Shown: in pieces, positions 1 to 7,542 of the stretch
Layout: every line of letters starts with the position of its first letter
Numbering within the stretch: position 1 is the first letter of the stretch
From: an uncultured Clostridia bacterium
Lineage (GTDB): Bacteria; Bacillota; Clostridia; Oscillospirales; Acutalibacteraceae
Assembly (NCBI GenBank): GCA_944384855.1
Contig: CALWUY010000014.1
Span: forward strand, 1-59,629
Direction: 5' to 3'
DNA length: 59,629 nt
The notes under the pieces: generated by a model
What the model was told of the DNA's origin: nothing
Database searches by the model: none
Seen by the model: only the letters and a program-made list of their open reading frames with translations
Program-made: the position numbers and the translations under genes

Positions 1-14
1 AAGTCGCCGGCTCC

Positions 15-65
15 GATGTTGGATTTCTCCGCTCGGGCTTCGCCCTCTCTTCGCAATCCAACATC
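15..65. repeat. Inverted repeat / hairpin at window start
   Basis: An 11-bp perfect inverted repeat (GATGTTGGATT at 15-25, AATCCAACATC at 55-65) encloses 29 bases. These contain a smaller GGGC-TTC-GCCC hairpin at 35-45. The segment is GC-rich, while the DNA from about 120 onward is very AT-rich. No T-run follows it, so it is a poor intrinsic terminator. It could be a small repeated intergenic element or the edge of a mobile element; nothing else in the window matches it. Confidence 0.6.
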
Positions 66-214
66 ATTCTGCTACAAATCGTTACTTTTCTGTGAACTAT
101 TGCAGGTTGCTATTGCAATTTGCAAAAAAAATTAGATTAATAAAACAAATTACAATTTTTCTTTTTATGATATTGTAGTAGAAATAGTAATTTATTATTA
201 GGAGGAAATTAAAT

Positions 215-628
215 ATGTTAGAAGAACAACTAAAAGAATTAATTGAAAAGTTTGGGCTAAAGGATGAAAAGGCAATTACTTTTGGTCATCCTAAAATGAA
301 AATGAAATGGATTTTACCTTTACCAGGAATAACAGTATATTCTTTTGAACAATTCCAACCTTTCTTTATATATTTTGATAAAGACGGTATAAGTTTCTTT
401 CCATTAGATTTGAATAATAAATATAGTATTATAGGGAAGACATTTATTGCTTGGAGTGATTTAAAAAGTTTTAACTTTAAAAAAGGCTTAATTATGGAAG
501 ATGAAATACAATTACAACTAGAGAATGGAAAAATAGAAATGAAAATACCAAAAGCAAAAGCAATGAACCAATGGGTTAAGGTAAATAATGATTATTTAAT
601 AGAACATAATCATTTTTGTAATATATAG
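215..628 (+). CDS. Hypothetical protein, tandem paralogue 1
   Basis: This gene encodes a 137-residue soluble protein with no signal peptide or membrane segment. An AGGAGG site lies at a normal distance before the ATG. Its closest relative is the next gene downstream. Both share an early GH.K.K.KW.LP block, a central W-D/W-S segment, and an IEMKI...A...W.K.N..YL ending. The alternating short hydrophobic strands and C-terminal helix suggest a small beta-rich, PH-like fold, but that is inference from pattern only. I do not recognise a named family and assign no function. Base composition is much more AT-rich than in the genes after 4 kb. Confidence 0.8.
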   Translation: MLEEQLKELIEKFGLKDEKAITFGHPKMKMKWILPLPGITVYSFEQFQPFFIYFDKDGISFFPLDLNNKYSIIGKTFIAWSDLKSFNFKKGLIMEDEIQLQLENGKIEMKIPKAKAMNQWVKVNNDYLIEHNHFCNI

Positions 629-648
629 TAATTTTTGGAGGGAAGATA

Positions 649-1056
649 ATGTTAAATTTAGAAAAAGTTAAAAGCGAGTTAAAAAAATATAATTATATAT
701 ATAATAATAATATTTTGTGTGGACACACAAAATCAAAAGTAAAATGGGTTTTACCGGCAGGAGTTGTAAATGTAATGGCTTTTGAACAATCAACCTCATA
801 CTTGTTTGGCTTCAGCGAAAGAGGAATTAATTTATTTCCTATTCAGGGAGATTGGAATATTGCAGACAATTTATATATCTCTTGGGATGAAATAAATAAT
901 TTTAAGATGAAAAACGGTCTATTGGAAAATGAAATGGCAATTGAAACTAAGTCTATGAAAATAGAAATGAAAATAAATAAAGTAATTGCGAACAATAGCT
1001 GGATTAAAGAAAATATATCTTATTTAAAAGAAAAAAATTATTTTTATACATTGTAA
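649..1056 (+). CDS. Hypothetical protein, tandem paralogue 2
   Basis: This gene encodes 135 residues and is clearly related to the gene 20 bp upstream. Shared features are the GHTKSKVKWVLPAG block, FEQ, an FP strand, the ISWDEI..F..K.GL segment and the IEMKI..V...SW.KEN..YL C-terminus. The start is supported by a GGAGGG site before ATG at 649. The short spacing and matching orientation indicate one transcript and a local gene duplication. The product should be cytoplasmic. No function can be assigned. Confidence 0.8.
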   Translation: MLNLEKVKSELKKYNYIYNNNILCGHTKSKVKWVLPAGVVNVMAFEQSTSYLFGFSERGINLFPIQGDWNIADNLYISWDEINNFKMKNGLLENEMAIETKSMKIEMKINKVIANNSWIKENISYLKEKNYFYTL

Positions 1057-1105
1057 GCAATGATTTGCAAATGTGACATAGTATGATTGAAAGTGAGGAT
1101 AATTT

Positions 1106-1306
1106 ATGAACAAAGGTAAAGCGGGAATATTGATGATAATATTAGGCAACGTATTATATTTAGCCTATACTTTCTTTTGCGGCAATGAAACGACGCCGTT
1201 CGGTGAATTTAGTTCGGGGTTACTGTTGGGATTATCAATAGGAATCAATTTAACAGGGATAATATTGTCAGCGCTGTATATTTCAAAAAATGAGAAAAAC
1301 AAATGA
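1106..1306 (+). CDS. Small two-helix membrane protein
   Basis: This gene encodes a 66-residue protein. It has two hydrophobic segments, roughly residues 5-25 and 37-59, joined by a short polar loop, and a charged lysine-rich C-terminus. This fits a small integral membrane protein of unknown function. A GTGAGGAT site precedes the ATG. It lies 50 bp after the tandem pair, in the same AT-rich block and orientation. No family is recognised. Confidence 0.65.
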   Translation: MNKGKAGILMIILGNVLYLAYTFFCGNETTPFGEFSSGLLLGLSIGINLTGIILSALYISKNEKNK

Positions 1307-1412
1307 TTTATATTAAGAAAATTATGATGTATAGAATTTACAAAACTATTTTAATTCAATATCTGCCAAAAGATATACAGGCATAAAAAGCAAATATAAA
1401 TAGGAGGTTATT

Positions 1413-1940
1413 ATGAGCAGCGTTATAATATACGGCTCTCATTACGGAACAGCAAAGCAATATGCACAAGAGCTTTCAAGAAGAATTAATACAGAGGCAG
1501 TTTCTTTTGAAAAAGTAAAAGAAATATCTGATTATGACAATATTATTTATTTAGGCGGATTATATGCCGGCGGAGTATTGGGAATGTCAAAAACAATGAA
1601 AAAATTAAATAATATATCAGGCAAAAAGATCATTATTGCAACGGTCGGTCTTTCAGATCCGACAGATGAAATCAATAAAAATAATATAAGAAATAATATA
1701 AAAAGGCAATTACATAAGGAAATATTTGAAAAAGTAAAAATATTCCATTTAAGAGGCGGAATAGATTATTCAAAATTAAAATTTGCGCATAAAACAATGA
1801 TGAAATTACTTTATAATGCAGTTAAGAATTTACCGGAAGAAAAGCAAACAGCCGAAGACAGAGCAATGATAGAAACTTATAATAAAAGGGTTGATTTTAT
1901 AGATTTTTCCGGTTTAGACGGGATAATTGATGAAATATAA
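1413..1940 (+). CDS. Flavodoxin-domain protein
   Basis: This gene encodes 175 residues. The N-terminus (VIIYGSHYGTAKQYAQEL) is a typical FMN phosphate-binding loop of flavodoxins, and YLGGLYAGGVLG matches the second FMN loop. The protein resembles the flavodoxin_5 group that includes HemG-like protoporphyrinogen oxidases and many small clostridial flavodoxin proteins. A haem role is not implied here because no haem genes are nearby. It should be a cytoplasmic electron carrier or oxidoreductase. The start is supported by AGGAGG at about 1402. The gene lies in the AT-rich accessory block. Confidence 0.8.
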   Translation: MSSVIIYGSHYGTAKQYAQELSRRINTEAVSFEKVKEISDYDNIIYLGGLYAGGVLGMSKTMKKLNNISGKKIIIATVGLSDPTDEINKNNIRNNIKRQLHKEIFEKVKIFHLRGGIDYSKLKFAHKTMMKLLYNAVKNLPEEKQTAEDRAMIETYNKRVDFIDFSGLDGIIDEI

Positions 1941-2092
1941 AAAACAAATTCAGGCATAAAAAATGTCTTTTTTCACGGAAAGAGAAATTTATATTTATGT
2001 TAATCTGCTGATCGTTGTTTTCTCCACTCAACGATTAGTATGTTTACTTTTGTCAATAAGAAATTTACAATAATATTAAAGGAGGTAGAATT

Positions 2093-2698
2093 ATGAATCA
2101 AGTAAAAATCGGAAAATTTATTGCTCAATGCAGGAAAGAAAAAAATATGACGCAAGCAGAGCTTGCAGAAAAATTGAATATAACAGATAGAGCAATATCA
2201 AAATGGGAAACCGGAAAAGGTATGCCTGATTCGTCAATTATGCTTGACTTATGCAATGAACTTAATATTAGTGTAAATGAGTTATTAAGTGGGGAGATGA
2301 TTGAAATGAAAGAGTATAATAACAAATCGGAAGAACTTTTACTGAAAATGACGCAAGAAAAAGAAAAAAGAGATAAAGAGTTCTTAAATATGGAAATATT
2401 TATCGGAATATTAGTGTCAATTATTTTAATTTTTTGTGTTTTTGTTGCTTCATTTGTAAATATGCCAAATTGGTTAAGAGCAGCATTAATTATTATAGGA
2501 TTAATTCCGTTTGTTATAGGCATTGGGTATGCGATTAAAATTGAACAGGTTGCAGGTTATTATGAATGTCAAAATTGTCATTACAAATATGTGCCGAATT
2601 ATAGAGATGTTTTATTAGCATGCCACATTGGCAGAAGAAGAAAAATGAAATGTCCTAAATGCGGCAGTAAAAATTATCACAAAAAGGTAATAAATTAG
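2093..2698 (+). CDS. XRE-family regulator with membrane segments and zinc ribbon
   Basis: This gene encodes 201 residues. Residues 1-65 form a classic XRE/Cro helix-turn-helix domain (GKFIAQCRKEKNMTQAELAE, then DRAISKWETGKGMPD). A charged linker follows, then two hydrophobic segments at about residues 100-145. The C-terminal tail carries two CxxC pairs (CQNC and CPKC), as in a zinc ribbon. Membrane-tethered XRE regulators of this layout are common in Firmicutes, and the ligand is unknown. AAAGGAGG precedes the start. The gene is followed at 35 bp by the ankyrin protein gene, probably in the same transcript. Confidence 0.85.
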   Translation: MNQVKIGKFIAQCRKEKNMTQAELAEKLNITDRAISKWETGKGMPDSSIMLDLCNELNISVNELLSGEMIEMKEYNNKSEELLLKMTQEKEKRDKEFLNMEIFIGILVSIILIFCVFVASFVNMPNWLRAALIIIGLIPFVIGIGYAIKIEQVAGYYECQNCHYKYVPNYRDVLLACHIGRRRKMKCPKCGSKNYHKKVIN

Positions 2699-2732
2699 TT
2701 TTATAAATCCTAATTTGTACGGGAGGTTAATT

Positions 2733-3536
2733 ATGGCGGCTTTGACAGTAATTCCATTAATAGGAATTTTAGGAATCTTATTTATAGTATTTAACATAGT
2801 GATTATTGCATTATTGATATTAACAATAGTATTTGGGATAATCAGATCAGTAAAAAAGAAATTCAAAAAAACATTTATCATATTGCTGATTTTAACAATT
2901 ATTCTTGCATTTACAGATTATAAGATTATAAATAGTTTTGTGAATTATGATGAAATACAAAGACAAGAAGATATAAAAGAAGAAGGGGAGGAATTAATTG
3001 CTGTAAAAGATTACGATTATAATAAAGTAGAACAATACTTAAATAATGGCTGGAATCCTAACGAAACAACGAAAGCCATATATTATGCAATAAAATATAA
3101 TCCGGATGAAAATAAAGAAAAAGACGAATGGAGTATTTTAGAGCTATTATTGCAAAATGGAGCAAATCCGGATGTGCAAATATATGAAGATCCTCAAGGA
3201 GTGAACACACCGCTTACATATACAACAGAATGTGGATATTATGGGGCTGCAAAACTTTTACTTGAAAACGGTGCTGATCCAAACTATCAAGAATCTAATA
3301 TGAATAAAAACGGATTACTTGCTTTAAGATTTTACGATAATGATAAAGCTGCAGAAACATTACAGCTGTTATTAGACTATGGAACAGATTTAGATATAAG
3401 AACAAATGTAGGATATGGAGTAGACGAATCAGGCAGGGAAATGCTAAAAAATTTTGAAAATGATTATAGTAAAGTTAAAGAAAATGTACCGGATTATGAT
3501 GATATAGTAAAAATAATAAATAATTTGAATTTTTAA
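2733..3536 (+). CDS. Membrane-anchored ankyrin-repeat protein
   Basis: I chose the ATG at 2733 because GGGAGG at 2721-2726 sits just before it; an in-frame TTG at 2715 lies upstream of that ribosome site. The product is about 267 residues. Two hydrophobic segments occupy roughly residues 5-60, followed by a charged stretch. Ankyrin-type repeats follow, recognisable from LLLQNGANPDVQ, TPLTYTTECGYYGAAKLLLENGADPN and LQLLLDYGTDLDIR. Ankyrin repeats normally mediate protein contacts; the partner is unknown. A strong terminator follows at 3567. Confidence 0.8.
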   Translation: MAALTVIPLIGILGILFIVFNIVIIALLILTIVFGIIRSVKKKFKKTFIILLILTIILAFTDYKIINSFVNYDEIQRQEDIKEEGEELIAVKDYDYNKVEQYLNNGWNPNETTKAIYYAIKYNPDENKEKDEWSILELLLQNGANPDVQIYEDPQGVNTPLTYTTECGYYGAAKLLLENGADPNYQESNMNKNGLLALRFYDNDKAAETLQLLLDYGTDLDIRTNVGYGVDESGREMLKNFENDYSKVKENVPDYDDIVKIINNLNF

Positions 3537-3566
3537 TATAAATTATAATTTATGAAACAGATGATT

Positions 3567-3597
3567 ACAGCCTGTCGGAAATGACAGGCTGTTTTAT
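3567..3597 (+). terminator. Rho-independent terminator after ankyrin gene
   Basis: A perfect 10-bp stem (ACAGCCTGTC / GACAGGCTGT) with a 6-base loop is followed by TTTT. It ends the AT-rich gene block. Confidence 0.85.
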
Positions 3598-3766
3598 ATC
3601 TAAAATTTAATGTTCTTTCGCTAAAATTTATAACAATGAATCAGAAGCGGCAAATGAACATCTATTAAAAATAGATAAATTTTGTCGCATATCTTTATTA
3701 TTTTGGAAAATTATTAAAAAACAATATTGTAAAATTTTACTAAAAACTTTCGGTTTTTATAAAGAT

Positions 3767-3805
3767 AAAAACTTACGGACTTTTTACAGTCCGTAAGTTT
3801 TAATA
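3767..3805. terminator. Bidirectional terminator-like hairpin
   Basis: A 14-bp perfect inverted repeat (3767-3781 with 3788-3801) has A-runs before it and T-runs after it on both strands. It lies between the ankyrin gene and the tRNA gene and could stop transcription in either direction. Confidence 0.7.
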
Positions 3806-3862
3806 AAATGTCTTCAGGAACTAAAAAAGATGCCTGCATCGATGAGAACGCTTTGCTTAGAT

Positions 3863-3902
3863 AAATGAAAAAGCCCCGAACGCGAAAAAGCGTGTCGAGG
3901 CT
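3863..3902 (-). terminator. Terminator of tRNA-Gly transcript
   Basis: On the minus strand, just past the tRNA 3' end, an imperfect GC-rich hairpin (3872-3902, loop about GAAAAA) is followed by TTTTTCATTT. The position fits termination of the tRNA transcript. Confidence 0.75.
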
Positions 3903-3908
3903 CTCGTT

Positions 3909-3983
3909 TGGAGCGGGTGATGGGAATCGAACCCACACGACCAGCTTGGAAGGCTGGGATTCTAGCCATTGAACTACACCCGC
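3909..3983 (-). tRNA. tRNA-Gly (anticodon UCC)
   Basis: Read on the minus strand, the gene folds into a full cloverleaf. The acceptor stem is GCGGGTG/CACCCGC and the anticodon stem is CCAGC/GCTGG. The anticodon loop is CTTCCAA with UCC in the anticodon place, and the T-loop is GGTTCGATTCC. CCA is encoded at the 3' end (3909-3911). UCC reads glycine codons GGA/GGG. The 3' end faces the AT-rich block at lower coordinates, as expected if that block were a tRNA-targeted insertion, but no matching att repeat is visible in the window. Confidence 0.96.
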
Positions 3984-4044
3984 GTCAGAACAAAGACTAT
4001 ATTATCATAAATTTTCTTAATAGTCAAGACTTTTATTAAAATTT

Positions 4045-5331
4045 TTAAAATATTATTTTTTGATATGCTTTTTCTGATATTTCTCTCGGCACACGGTAAT
4101 ATTTTATTATCGGAGCAAGCTTTATGCCGTCAACTTCGGTGATGTTTTCGGCAAATTCCAAAAGCTCGTCTGAAGGTGAGGCATAAATTATATCTTTGTC
4201 TGTGTAAATACCTTTTGAGTTCTTTCCCACCTTGCCTTCATACTCTGCATATAAAATATCCCGGTTTTCATTTATATACCAAAGACCTTCCGCAAGCCTC
4301 ATACTGCAGCAGAAGGGGGCTTCATACATCTGAATTTTAAGATAGTCCCACGGACTGTCTTTTGTTACTACCGTATCGGTGCCGGCTCCGCCGTTATCGC
4401 GCTGCAAGGTAGAAAATCCGTTATGATAAATTCTTGCGGCCACTGTGCGAAACTCAGGATTTCCGGTGATTTTATAAAGCTCGGACGCAAGTATAAGCGA
4501 ATCTATTACCGCGCACGGCTCGGTCCAGGTGTCAGGACGCCCCCACCAGTTTAAGTTCTGGTAGGTTTCGGTCATACCGCCTTTTTTTGTATACAGTTCA
4601 AAAATTCCGAGCGCTGCGTCAAGGTATTTTTGCTCTTTTGAAATCAAGTACATTCTTATCATTCCGCGCGCGGCGGTAAGGGTGCAGTGGGTCTGTACCC
4701 GAAGTTTGACTTTATTTATCGAAAGGAAAACCGATATCATTTCGTCAAGCAGGGTTTTTATATCCCTGCGTTTTGTTATCTTATATGCGTGCGAAAGCCC
4801 GTCTATACTCATAAAAGCACAGCCTATATCGCTTGAAAGCCGCCAGTTTCCTATGGTTCCGGTTTCACTGCCGCTTACTCCGCCGGTATTTTCTTTTTCA
4901 CGGTTAGTCGGGTAGGTCGAATACATTCCGAGCGTGGGAAGATACAAATTATCGGTTATACTGTTTATCATTTCAAGAGCATAGTTATCTTTAAACTGCT
5001 CGTAATACTCACATAGTCCTCTGAGCATCCAAGAATGACCGGATAATTGCTGTTCTATTATGGTTTCGCTGTGCTCAGGACCTAAAAATCCCTCTTTATT
5101 CAGTTTTTCGGGAAGCTTTTCCATCATCTGAGACATGCATGGTATTTTTTGCCCGCTTATTTTGTAATGGGACACAAAGGCTAAGAGCGCGCGGCCTTCT
5201 TTGTCGCCGGGCCAGTCGTAATCGGAAGGCGAAAATACTTCGTCTATTTTGTAATAGTCCGATTCTGACAGTCGGTTATAATTAAGCCTTATTCTTTCTT
5301 TTGATTCTGATTCTGAAATAAATTTTTTCAT
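4045..5331 (-). CDS. GH127-like (DUF1680) zinc glycosidase, short form
   Basis: The chosen start, ATG at 5331, is preceded by AAAGGA and gives 428 residues. Upstream in-frame codons would run into the divergent gene's promoter and encode an implausible hydrophobic extension. The sequence is an alpha/alpha-barrel hydrolase resembling the beta-L-arabinofuranosidase family GH127/DUF1680. The zinc-thiolate site known from that family appears complete: Glu271 and Cys273 in TWTEPCAV, and Cys341-Cys342 in APFCCSMRL. Family members are usually 600 residues or more, so this looks like a barrel without most C-terminal sandwich domains. There is no signal peptide, so it is cytoplasmic. The substrate is inferred to be an arabinoside. 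Confidence 0.7.
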   Translation of the reverse strand: MKKFISESESKERIRLNYNRLSESDYYKIDEVFSPSDYDWPGDKEGRALLAFVSHYKISGQKIPCMSQMMEKLPEKLNKEGFLGPEHSETIIEQQLSGHSWMLRGLCEYYEQFKDNYALEMINSITDNLYLPTLGMYSTYPTNREKENTGGVSGSETGTIGNWRLSSDIGCAFMSIDGLSHAYKITKRRDIKTLLDEMISVFLSINKVKLRVQTHCTLTAARGMIRMYLISKEQKYLDAALGIFELYTKKGGMTETYQNLNWWGRPDTWTEPCAVIDSLILASELYKITGNPEFRTVAARIYHNGFSTLQRDNGGAGTDTVVTKDSPWDYLKIQMYEAPFCCSMRLAEGLWYINENRDILYAEYEGKVGKNSKGIYTDKDIIYASPSDELLEFAENITEVDGIKLAPIIKYYRVPREISEKAYQKIIF

Positions 5332-5409
5332 AAAAGCATCCTTTATAGTGTAATTTTTTAAAAAGTATGATAAAATATAAAATATCGTTTTGAAACAGGG
5401 AGATATTAT

Positions 5410-6588
5410 ATGAAATACAGAAAAGATAAGTATGGAAACAATCTTTCGGTTCTGGGCTTCGGATGTATGAGGTTTCCGAGAAAATTCGGAAAAATAGATA
5501 TGGAAAAAACAGAAAAACAGATTATGAACGCTGTCCAAAGCGGCGTTAATTATTTTGATACCGCTTATATATATCCGGGAAGCGAGTCTGCTTTAGGGGA
5601 AATCCTTCAGAAAAACAACATAAGGGATAAAGTGAAAATAGCTACAAAACTTCCTCATTATCTTATAAAAAGCAGTGCCGCCCTTGAAAAGATGTTTAAG
5701 GAACAGTTAAACAGACTCCGTACTGACAGGGTGGATTACTATCTTATGCACATGCTTACTGACACGGATACATGGAACAGGCTGAAAGAACTTGGAATAG
5801 AAGAATGGATATCAGCCAAAAAGTCAAGCGGAGAAATAGGTCAGATAGGTTTTTCCTATCACGGTAACAGTGAAACTTTCTGCAGGCTTGCAGACGCGTA
5901 CGACTGGGATTTCTGCATGATACAGTATAACTATATGGATGAACATTCCCAAGCGGGCAGACGCGGTCTTAAGTACGCGTCGTCAAAAGGCCTGGCGGTA
6001 ATGATTATGGAACCGTTAAGAGGCGGAAAACTTGTAAGCCATCTTCCCGATTCGGCAAAAGAAATTTTTAAAAATTATGAAGTAAGCAATACTCCTGCCG
6101 CATGGGCTTTTAAATGGCTGTGGGATCAGCCGGAAGTTACCGTGGTGCTGTCCGGCATGAATACGGAGGAAACTGTAAAAGAAAACATAGAAACCGCCGA
6201 TACTTCCTTTGTAGGAGAACTTACCCAAAACGATCAAAGAATGCTCGGAAAGGTTTTAGAGGCCGTAAACTCAAAAATGAAGGTAGGATGTACCGGCTGC
6301 GGATATTGTATGCCCTGTCCTAAGGGAGTAGATATTCCGGGTACGTTTGCCGCATATAACCGCCGTTACAGCGAAGGAAAGTTCTGGTCGCTGAGGGACT
6401 ATTTCATGTGTACGGCGCTCAGAAAAAATTCTTCCTCAGCGTCTAACTGTATCGGATGCGGAAAATGTGAAAAACACTGTCCGCAGGCAATTGAAATCAG
6501 AAAAGAGCTTAAAAACGCGGCGAAGGAACTTGAGGGTCCGTTATATAAGACATTAAAGAAAGCCGCGAATTTATTTGTCCGGTTTTAA
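5410..6588 (+). CDS. Aldo/keto reductase with C-terminal 2[4Fe-4S] ferredoxin domain
   Basis: This gene encodes 392 residues. The N-terminal barrel shows aldo/keto reductase hallmarks: GFGCMRFP, NYFDTAYIYPGSE with the catalytic Tyr region, KIATKLP with the Lys, and DYYLMHML with the His. The C-terminus carries two cysteine clusters (CTGCGYCMPCPKG and CIGCGKCEKHCP), as in a bacterial ferredoxin. Clostridial fusions of this kind are common and probably pass electrons between ferredoxin and a nicotinamide- or substrate-linked site; the substrate is unknown. It is divergent from the GH127-like gene, and its last 4 bases overlap the convergent AraC gene. Confidence 0.9.
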   Translation: MKYRKDKYGNNLSVLGFGCMRFPRKFGKIDMEKTEKQIMNAVQSGVNYFDTAYIYPGSESALGEILQKNNIRDKVKIATKLPHYLIKSSAALEKMFKEQLNRLRTDRVDYYLMHMLTDTDTWNRLKELGIEEWISAKKSSGEIGQIGFSYHGNSETFCRLADAYDWDFCMIQYNYMDEHSQAGRRGLKYASSKGLAVMIMEPLRGGKLVSHLPDSAKEIFKNYEVSNTPAAWAFKWLWDQPEVTVVLSGMNTEETVKENIETADTSFVGELTQNDQRMLGKVLEAVNSKMKVGCTGCGYCMPCPKGVDIPGTFAAYNRRYSEGKFWSLRDYFMCTALRKNSSSASNCIGCGKCEKHCPQAIEIRKELKNAAKELEGPLYKTLKKAANLFVRF

Positions 6589-7439
6589 TGTTTTTTCATT
6601 GCCCGTTCCATATGTGAAAGATCGTAAAAACCGCAGATATGGGCGATCTGGGTCTTTGAAAGCTCTGAATTCTTCATCATTTCTTCGGCCTTTTTAAGTC
6701 TGTATGCGGTTATGTATTCCGAGGGCGTGCAGTTGCATATAGCAGAAAAACTTCTTAAAAATGTAGAGCGCGACAGAAATGCTGTTTCCGACAAATCTTC
6801 AACAGTTATTTTTTCAGCGTAATTTTGATGTATATATTCAAGTGCGTTCAATATCGAGTATTCATATTTATTTGAAGGTATTTTGTTCTTTGAATTCATT
6901 TGCAGGAACAGAAGGTGGGAGAACCAGTATATGACCTTCCACATAGTATGATTTTTCAGAGGTTCAAGTTCTTCTGTATCAAAATCGCTGCCGTCTTCCA
7001 GAAAGCTTATATCATTCTGAAGCGTAATGAGTTTGTCTTTTGAAAGATGAAGAAACATGGCATTGGCGAAGTTACAGCGGAGAAACGGCTCAATTTCCAT
7101 AAGCTGAAGGTATCCCATTACTTTGGAAGATTCCTCCCGGTTTGAGTTGATAAAGTCCGTGTGTAACAGAATATGCAGTACATTAAGCTTTTCGGTATCA
7201 TAATAGGCGTGCACGGTCATAGGGGGTATAACGAACACATCGCCGGTCTCAATATTGAACCGGGCATTTTCAATCCTGTGGATACCCTTTCCGCTCATAA
7301 TTATGTTCATTTCATAAAAATCGTGATTGTGCGGCTCAATAGAATAGTTTTTGTAAGTAAAGGCGCGTACTAACTGATTGGGTCTTATAAAATTATTCTG
7401 TGAATCGCAGTGAAACCGAATGTTTTGTTGCATAGCCAT
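6585..7439 (-). CDS. AraC-family regulator, truncated C-terminus
   Basis: This gene encodes 284 residues. A cupin-like sensing domain comes first (EPHNHDFYEMNIIMSGKG, then GDVFVIPPMTVHAY), and an AraC DNA-binding domain with two helix-turn-helices starts near residue 195 (ITVEDLSETAFLSRSTFLRSF, TQIAHICGFYDLSHMER). The protein stops at MKKH, whereas AraC proteins normally continue about 15 residues with an FG..P..YR motif. The gene is divergent from the glycyl radical enzyme gene and is its likely regulator, probably binding the palindrome at 7485-7501. Confidence 0.88.
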   Translation of the reverse strand: MAMQQNIRFHCDSQNNFIRPNQLVRAFTYKNYSIEPHNHDFYEMNIIMSGKGIHRIENARFNIETGDVFVIPPMTVHAYYDTEKLNVLHILLHTDFINSNREESSKVMGYLQLMEIEPFLRCNFANAMFLHLSKDKLITLQNDISFLEDGSDFDTEELEPLKNHTMWKVIYWFSHLLFLQMNSKNKIPSNKYEYSILNALEYIHQNYAEKITVEDLSETAFLSRSTFLRSFSAICNCTPSEYITAYRLKKAEEMMKNSELSKTQIAHICGFYDLSHMERAMKKH

Positions 7440-7484
7440 TCCTTTTTGAGATAATTTTACATAATAATCAAATTATTTTACTAT

Positions 7485-7516
7485 TATTGTATCATACAAT
7501 AATATATAATACAATA
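7485..7516. promoter_or_regulatory. Putative AraC operator (palindrome plus repeated half-site)
   Basis: A 17-bp palindrome, TATTGTATCATACAATA, lies at 7485-7501, and a further ATACAATA half-site lies at 7509-7516. They sit between the divergent AraC and glycyl radical enzyme genes. Assignment to the AraC protein is inference from position. Confidence 0.45.
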
Positions 7517-7542
7517 AGAAAATATTAAAAAGGGAGATTATC

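Noticed and set aside
15-65. GTTGGAT...ATCCAAC at the window start as an integron attC site
   Set aside because: The core-like boxes are in the wrong order for attC on either strand (attC runs RYYYAAC to GTTRRRY), and no integrase is present.
2009-2040. CGTTG/CAACG hairpin before the XRE gene as a terminator
   Set aside because: The stem is short, the loop is long and no T-run follows.
3714-3938. Minus-strand reading frame of 74 codons
   Set aside because: It overlaps the tRNA-Gly gene and its terminator and has no ribosome site.
5332-5538. A 69-residue N-terminal extension of the GH127-like protein
   Set aside because: It would overlap the start of the divergent aldo/keto reductase gene and looks non-coding; ATG 5331 has its own AAAGGA site.
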